Source: CBDDBH01 sp965225625 (GTDB lineage Bacteria > Pseudomonadota > Gammaproteobacteria > JADZEE01). From it: a DNA stretch of 19,330 bases. The DNA lies in contig CBDDBH010000011.1 of the NCBI GenBank assembly GCA_965225625.1, forward strand, positions 1-19,330. Direction: 5' to 3'. Below, in pieces: positions 16,367 through 19,330 of this stretch. The notes under the pieces were generated by a model, which was not told the DNA's origin, searched no databases, and worked only from the letters and a program-made list of their open reading frames with translations. Each line of letters begins with the position of its first letter. The stretch's first letter is position 1. A program made the position numbers and the translations under genes.

Positions 16367-17097
16367 GCTTGAACGATGACTTTGGGCGGAATCGGATTGC
16401 TGGTCCTAGGGTGGTTGTTGGGGATGCTCAGCCCGGCGATTACAAAAGCCATCGGTGCGAAACACGAGGCTAATAAAGTCCGGATCGCAATTGACTCCGA
16501 GTTGCGCGAATTCGCGTACGCGCTGATTCAAGTCATCCACATCTCCGACTCAAGAAGGGGATCGCATTCCGCTGAATCTATCGAGTGGCTTCTAGAGCGT
16601 GAAAAGCGATACCGGGGGCATTTCCCGCAAGAAAATATGTCAAAAGCCCTACAAAGACTTAAAGGCATTAACGAGGAACCAATGGCCGTGTTCAATGTAG
16701 AAATGAAGACGGCAGAATCAAATAAGGGGTTAGCGTTAAAGTCGGCTTCTCTTCCATACTTGCAATCAAAGATTCAAGATCTCCCGATGCTAACCGAAGA
16801 AGAACACGCGAGACTCCTTGAAATATGGGGACAAGTTTCGATTTACAACGAGACCATCGGGGAAGCGAAGAGGTATTACTGGCTTACTTTCGACAGTAGC
16901 GTTTCTTCTGATAGCTACGCAACAATTCGTGCATCGTTAGAAGATGCGTATTACCAGGTCGCGTTTAGAGCGAAGTTCATCGTCCAACGTCTAGATTCTT
17001 TGAACCTTGGAAAACGCACCTAACGAGTCGTTGGAGCCGACGGGATAGCATGTCGATTAAATCCGGGAAGACCGCGGCGCGCGGCTGAGCTCCACCG
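16361..17097 (+). mobile_element. Integron gene cassette 1
   Basis: A 737-bp cassette from the attI crossover point to the crossover point of attC1. It starts TTAGGTGC, and its attC R'' box reads GCACCTAAC, the reverse complement of the GTTAGGTGC at the start, as expected for a cassette that was once circular. It carries one gene in the + orientation. Confidence 0.85.
16376..17023 (+). CDS. Cassette-encoded membrane-anchored protein of unknown function
   Basis: The 215-residue product begins with one hydrophobic segment (MTLGGIGLLVLGWLLGMLSPAI, residues 1-22), probably an uncleaved anchor. The rest is a soluble, mostly helical, charged region with no family that I recognise. It contains an ISDSRRG stretch near residue 57 and several aromatic residues (RYYWLTF) around 166. 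The start ATG is 10 bp after the attI core and lacks a strong Shine-Dalgarno, so translation may depend on upstream signals. The stop TAA is part of the attC R'' box (ACCTAAC), common in compact cassettes. Codon use is more A/T-rich than in the catabolic genes to the left, fitting an acquired cassette. Orphan proteins of this sort are typical of environmental integron cassettes. Confidence 0.75.
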   Translation: MTLGGIGLLVLGWLLGMLSPAITKAIGAKHEANKVRIAIDSELREFAYALIQVIHISDSRRGSHSAESIEWLLEREKRYRGHFPQENMSKALQRLKGINEEPMAVFNVEMKTAESNKGLALKSASLPYLQSKIQDLPMLTEEEHARLLEIWGQVSIYNETIGEAKRYYWLTFDSSVSSDSYATIRASLEDAYYQVAFRAKFIVQRLDSLNLGKRT

Positions 17098-17103
17098 TTA
17101 GGT
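17018..17103 (+). repeat. attC: attC1 recombination site
   Basis: An 86-bp site from R'' ACCTAAC (17018-17024) to R' GTTAGGT (17097-17103). The arms GTTGGAGCCGAC and CGGCTGAGCTCCACC pair imperfectly with unpaired bases, as attC hairpins do. The centre holds ATGTCGATTAAATC (17050-17063), nearly identical to the same part of attC2. Confidence 0.87.
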
Positions 17104-17115
17104 GCTCGAGTAAGA

Positions 17116-17166
17116 ATGATAGCTTATCTAGATTTTAGAGAAGGCGACTCGAATAGGAGCGCCTAA
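17116..17166 (+). CDS. Possible 16-residue micro-ORF of cassette 2
   Basis: ATG to TAA encodes MIAYLDFREGDSNRSA. The stop falls inside the attC R'' box, as for the gene of cassette 1. There is only a weak purine stretch (GAGTAAGA) upstream, and an ORF this short is easily due to chance. It is listed because it is the only reading frame of note in this cassette. Confidence 0.2.
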   Translation: MIAYLDFREGDSNRSA

Positions 17167-17195
17167 CCAGCGACTGTGATTTGCAAGTTCGCTAA

Positions 17196-18143
17196 TTAGG
17201 CATATTTTTCACTCCAGTTGTTGCCGTCTCTGACCATGGCGTTGAGGATGGTGATGAATTTACGCATGCAAGCGGTCAGAGCGACTTTCTTGTGTTTTCC
17301 GGTGGCGAGTAAGCGTCGATAGAAGGCGCGAATGACGGGGTTGTGCTGGGTCGCACTGAGCGTGGCCATGTACAGAACGGTGCGCACGGTTGCGCGCCCG
17401 CCTTTGATGCGCCGTTTACCCCGAAGGCGACCGCTATCACGATTGATAGGGGCTACGCCGACGAGGGCCGCGATTTGTTTTTGGTTGAGTTTGCCCAGCT
17501 CAGGCAAGTCACCAAGCAGCGTGTAGATAAGGGTGTCGCCGACGCCGGGGACGGAAGCCAATTGGCGGTGTGTTGCCGCCCATTCGGTCACGTGAGCGAT
17601 GAGTTGGCTGAGACGGGCTTCGGTCCACTGGATCTCCTTATCGAGGGTTTTGATCACGGCGCGGTGTGAACGCTGCAGGGCAGCGGGCATGATGTGCGCG
17701 CGATTCATCTCCATGGTGCGCATATCGACGAGTTGGCGTCGCCGGGCGATTAAGTCCTTTACCTGAAGGACTTTTTTGTCCGTGTGGGGTATGACCTGGG
17801 GTTGTACCCGAGCGGCAAACTCGGCGATGAGCCGGGCATCGATGGCATCGGTTTTAGCCAACTGGCCGATGGCGCCGGCGTAGCGGCGTACGTTGAGGGG
17901 GTTAACGACGACAATCGGCAATTGCTTATCGATGGCCGCCTCCACCAGCAGCCGTTCGTAACGTCCCGTGGCTTCTACCACGATGCGGGCCAGCGGGTAG
18001 CGGGCCAGGCGTGTCACTAGCTTACGGATGGCCTTGGGCTCATTGGCCGCTTGAAGTGCCAGGCGCCTTTCCCAGACATAAACGTCCACCACGTCCTTAC
18101 CGACATCGACACCTACATTGATACTCTTATCCTTGATTGTCAT
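17196..18143 (-). CDS. IS110-family DEDD transposase (copy 1)
   Basis: The 315-residue recombinase has an N-terminal RuvC-like DEDD domain with D13 (GVDVGKDVVDV), E57 (VVEATGRYE), D99 and D102 (KTDAIDARL). A coiled-coil-like middle is followed by the C-terminal Transposase_20 domain with a helix-hairpin-helix (LASVPGVGDTL) and the serine motif NRDSGRLRGKR (S237), the proposed nucleophile. All key residues are intact and the length is normal, so it could be active. Its 3' 342 bp are nearly identical to the copy at 18989-19330. Confidence 0.94.
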   Translation of the reverse strand: MTIKDKSINVGVDVGKDVVDVYVWERRLALQAANEPKAIRKLVTRLARYPLARIVVEATGRYERLLVEAAIDKQLPIVVVNPLNVRRYAGAIGQLAKTDAIDARLIAEFAARVQPQVIPHTDKKVLQVKDLIARRRQLVDMRTMEMNRAHIMPAALQRSHRAVIKTLDKEIQWTEARLSQLIAHVTEWAATHRQLASVPGVGDTLIYTLLGDLPELGKLNQKQIAALVGVAPINRDSGRLRGKRRIKGGRATVRTVLYMATLSATQHNPVIRAFYRRLLATGKHKKVALTACMRKFITILNAMVRDGNNWSEKYA

Positions 18144-18344
18144 AACAACTCACCCTTGCTAGATTCGGGCTCGTGAGGCCCATTCGACTGTTCGAGTTAA
18201 TCAATCGGGTCGACCCGGCGCCGCTCGCTGGTTAACGGTCTTGCCTAGGCAGAGCCGACGCTGGATCGGGCTGCCGGGTCGGTAGTTTGCTGGTAACAAG
18301 TTACGGGCCTCACTCTAGCCGACTGGAGGTCGGTAGTGTCATAC
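18144..18344 (-). ncRNA. Candidate guide (bridge/seeker) RNA region of the IS110-type element
   Basis: About 200 bp of non-coding DNA lies between the transposase start and the element end. IS110-superfamily elements are known to make a structured RNA from such a region that pairs with target and donor DNA. It holds several short inverted repeats (for example CCGAC/GTCGG at 18319-18333 and GTAAC/GTTAC at 18293-18304). It also contains GAGCCGACGC (18252-18261), identical to the attC2 arm at 18354-18363, and TAACAAG (18294-18300), identical to the rejoined attC2 junction. No transcript is shown, so this is a hypothesis. Confidence 0.4.
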
Positions 18345-18474
18345 AAGGCGCTGGAGCCGACGCGAAAAAGCTATGTCGATTGAATCTGAAACACTAGGGC
18401 GCGCGCCTCAGCTCAGTCGTTAGATTTCATGTTGAGTCGAGGTGTAGAATTAATGCAGAGTATTGGAGATGGCG

Positions 18475-18660
18475 ATGGCATCAGCGAAAGAAGAGATCGC
18501 GGAGCTTTTGGCACGGCAGCCCGAAGATAGTTCCTACGAGGAACTTGTACGTGAGCTTGCTTTTGGCGTAATGATTCGTCGTGGTTTAGCCGACTCCGAC
18601 GCCGACCGGACGATATCGAATAATGATATGGGTCGCCGCATCCAGCAATGGGTCACCTGA
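18475..18660 (+). CDS. Antitoxin of a ParE/RelE-type toxin-antitoxin pair
   Basis: A 61-residue acidic, helical protein (MASAKEEIAELLARQPEDSSYEELVRELAFGVMIRRGLADSDADRTISNNDMGRRIQQW). The EELVRELAFGVMIRRGLADSDADRTISNNDMGRRI stretch resembles short antitoxins paired with ParE toxins in integron cassettes. The ATG at 18475 is preferred over the in-frame TTG at 18463 and ATG at 18469 because GGAG at 18465-18468 is 6 bp ahead. It overlaps the toxin gene by 13 bp, the usual coupled antitoxin-first order. It would neutralise the toxin by direct binding; autoregulation is common in the family but no operator was identified. Confidence 0.8.
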   Translation: MASAKEEIAELLARQPEDSSYEELVRELAFGVMIRRGLADSDADRTISNNDMGRRIQQWVT

Positions 18661-18944
18661 ACTGGACGCACGAGGCTGAGAGTTGGCTCAAAGACATTCA
18701 CGATTACATAGCACAAGATAATCCGGCTGCCGCACAGCGAGTAGTCGGAGGGATTTACGAGCGGGCCCAAGATCTTATCCGCCACCCGCGGATTGGGCAT
18801 CGATATGAGTTAGCACCAGAGCGGGAAATTCGCGTACTCCTGTACGGTCATTACCGCATCGCCTACCTAGTTAATCCGAATGACGATATTGATATCCTTG
18901 GGGTATTTCACGGTGCCCTCGATGTAGAGCGATATCTTCTGTGA
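18648..18944 (+). CDS. ParE/RelE-superfamily toxin
   Basis: The 98-residue protein has the ParE/RelE-like fold pattern. An N-terminal strand (LNWTHEAESWLKDIHDYIAQDNPAAAQRVV) and two helices are followed by the strand-rich C-terminal half (GHRYELAPEREIRVLLYGHYRIAYLV, DIDILGVFHGALDV). The IRVLLYGHYRIAYLV and ILGVFHG blocks are characteristic. ParE toxins poison DNA gyrase and RelE toxins cleave mRNA; the long helical hairpin and missing RelE catalytic residues favour ParE. The ATG at 18648 lies inside the antitoxin gene. Such pairs in cassettes are thought to stabilise arrays against loss. Confidence 0.88.
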   Translation: MGHLNWTHEAESWLKDIHDYIAQDNPAAAQRVVGGIYERAQDLIRHPRIGHRYELAPEREIRVLLYGHYRIAYLVNPNDDIDILGVFHGALDVERYLL

Positions 18945-18953
18945 GGACATGAA

Positions 18954-18960
18954 ATCTAAC
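18954..18960 (+). repeat. attC: R'' box of attC3 (ATCTAAC), rest of site outside window
   Basis: It matches RYYYAAC and is complementary to the cassette 3 core GTTAGAT. The second IS110-type copy starts at the next base, the same position as in attC2. Confidence 0.75.
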
Positions 18961-19330
18961 CAGCGACTGTGATTTGCAAGTTCATTAATTAGGCATATTT
19001 TTCACTCCAGTTGTTGCCGTCTCTGACCATGGCGTTGAGGATGGTGATGAATTTACGCATGCAGGCAGTCAGAGCGACTTTTTTGTGTTTTCCCGTGGCG
19101 AGTAAACGTCGATAGAAGGCACGAATGACGGGGTTGTGCTGGGTCGCACTGAGCGTGGCCATGTACAGAACGGTGCGCACGGTTGCACGCCCACCTTTGA
19201 TACGCCGTTTACCCCGAAGGCGACCGCTATCACGATTGATAGGGGCTACGCCGACGAGCGCAGCGATTTGTTTTTGGTTGAGTTTGCCCAGCTCAGGCAA
19301 GTCCCCAAGCAGCGTGTAGATAAGGGTGTC
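18961..19330 (-). mobile_element. IS110-superfamily element inserted in attC3 (copy 2, partial)
   Basis: It starts CAGCGACTG directly after the attC3 R'' box, in the same orientation as copy 1 and with the same sequence apart from scattered single-base differences. It runs beyond the window end, so its non-coding region cannot be seen. Confidence 0.9.
18989..19330 (-). CDS. IS110-family transposase (copy 2, C-terminal part)
   Basis: The visible 113 residues are identical in protein sequence to residues 203-315 of copy 1, including the NRDSGRLRGKR serine motif and the ending NNWSEKYA. DNA differences between the copies (for example CG versus AT in the non-coding spacer before the stop) are mostly silent, which suggests recent duplication or purifying selection. 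The gene continues past the right edge of the window. Confidence 0.93.
   Translation of the reverse strand, partial: DTLIYTLLGDLPELGKLNQKQIAALVGVAPINRDSGRLRGKRRIKGGRATVRTVLYMATLSATQHNPVIRAFYRRLLATGKHKKVALTACMRKFITILNAMVRDGNNWSEKYA

Larger units (their letters stand above)
17168..18344 (-). mobile_element. IS110-superfamily element inserted in attC2 (copy 1, complete)
   Basis: About 1177 bp, starting CAGCGACTG directly after the attC2 R'' box and ending GTGTCATAC before AAGGCGCTGG. An AC dinucleotide occurs at both junctions, so the exact ends can slide by 2 bp; no longer target duplication is seen, as is usual for IS110 elements. Insertion at attC sites is known for the IS1111-attC group. 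Here, however, the long non-coding part (about 200 bp) is 5' of the transposase and only 28 bp lies 3', so the subgroup needs checking. Confidence 0.88.
17098..18419 (+). mobile_element. Integron cassette 2, very short, interrupted by IS110-type element
   Basis: Without the 1177-bp IS this cassette is only about 145 bp: about 63 bp between the attC1 crossover and the attC2 R'' box, then attC2 itself. It contains no conventional gene. Its first bases (GTTAGGTGC) and its R'' box (GCGCCTAAC) are complementary with one mismatch, supporting the boundaries. Confidence 0.75.
17161..18425 (+). repeat. attC: attC2, split by an IS110-type insertion
   Basis: R'' GCCTAAC is at 17161-17167. The rest of the site resumes at about 18345 (AAGGCGCTGGAGCCGAC...) and ends in R' GTTAGAT (18419-18425). 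Rejoined, it is about 88 bp with the L'' word GGAGCCGACGC and the central ATGTCGATTGAATC (18373-18386). The insertion separates R'' from the rest of the hairpin, which should abolish recombination here. Confidence 0.82.
18420..18960 (+). mobile_element. Integron cassette 3 (toxin-antitoxin), attC interrupted
   Basis: It begins TTAGATTTCATG after the attC2 crossover. Before the second IS the sequence reads CATGAAATCTAAC (18948-18960), the exact 13-nt reverse complement of the cassette's start GTTAGATTTCATG (18419-18431), confirming the boundaries. The remainder of its attC lies beyond the second IS, outside the window. Confidence 0.82.

Noticed and set aside
17166..18344. Target-site duplication around the IS110-type element
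   Set aside because: Only an AC dinucleotide is common to both junctions; this fits a shared core dinucleotide rather than a duplicated target.
16320..18960. CRISPR array
   Set aside because: The repeats here are attC/attI parts and IS copies, not regularly spaced short repeats with unique spacers.

Overview
The window reads as a piece of an environmental proteobacterial genome, most likely an uncultured gammaproteobacterium. That placement is a weak inference from the moderately high G+C content, the Shine-Dalgarno-led genes, the aromatic-oxygenase gene content and the type of integron integrase; there is no rRNA or other marker to confirm it. It has two very different halves.

The left part (about 1-13500) is chromosomal-looking metabolic DNA. 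A tail of an unknown gene overlaps the start of a predicted exported NmrA/Rossmann-metallo-beta-lactamase (MBL) fusion that is broken by about seven single-base indels. After a DUF805 membrane protein and a small secreted Cys-containing protein come a LigF/beta-etherase-like glutathione S-transferase and a Tat-signal class V aminotransferase on the + strand. Converging on these from the right is a minus-strand run: a Rieske oxygenase alpha subunit (no beta partner here), an MFS transporter, a secreted cupin protein, then a second Rieske oxygenase alpha subunit coupled by ATGA overlap to its beta subunit. This looks like uptake and ring hydroxylation of an aromatic compound. No ferredoxin or reductase is present, so electron transfer must come from elsewhere. 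Divergent from the first alpha subunit are a second exported MBL protein (one frameshift) and an exported M29-aminopeptidase-like protein.

The right part (about 13500-19330) is an inactivated integron. A lone 14-bp IS6/IS26-type terminal sequence sits at the boundary. The integron integrase gene intI (minus strand, 463 codons when reconstructed) carries three independent lesions: the first catalytic Arg of the tyrosine-recombinase motif is Pro, a conserved Trp codon is TAG, and a complete 1101-bp IS630-family element is inserted at a TA dinucleotide. Divergent from intI lie an attI-like region and at least three cassettes running rightwards: a membrane-anchored protein of unknown function, a tiny cassette without a conventional gene, and a ParE/RelE-type toxin-antitoxin pair. 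Two nearly identical IS110-superfamily elements are inserted at the same position (immediately after the RYYYAAC box) of the attC sites of cassettes 2 and 3. The second copy runs off the window end.

Taken together the integron appears frozen: its own recombinase is dead and two of its three visible recombination sites are split by site-specific IS elements. The most unusual signals are the triple-hit integrase, the pair of attC-targeting IS110 elements whose non-coding region shares a 10-nt word with the attC target (a candidate guide RNA), and the exported NmrA-MBL fusion.
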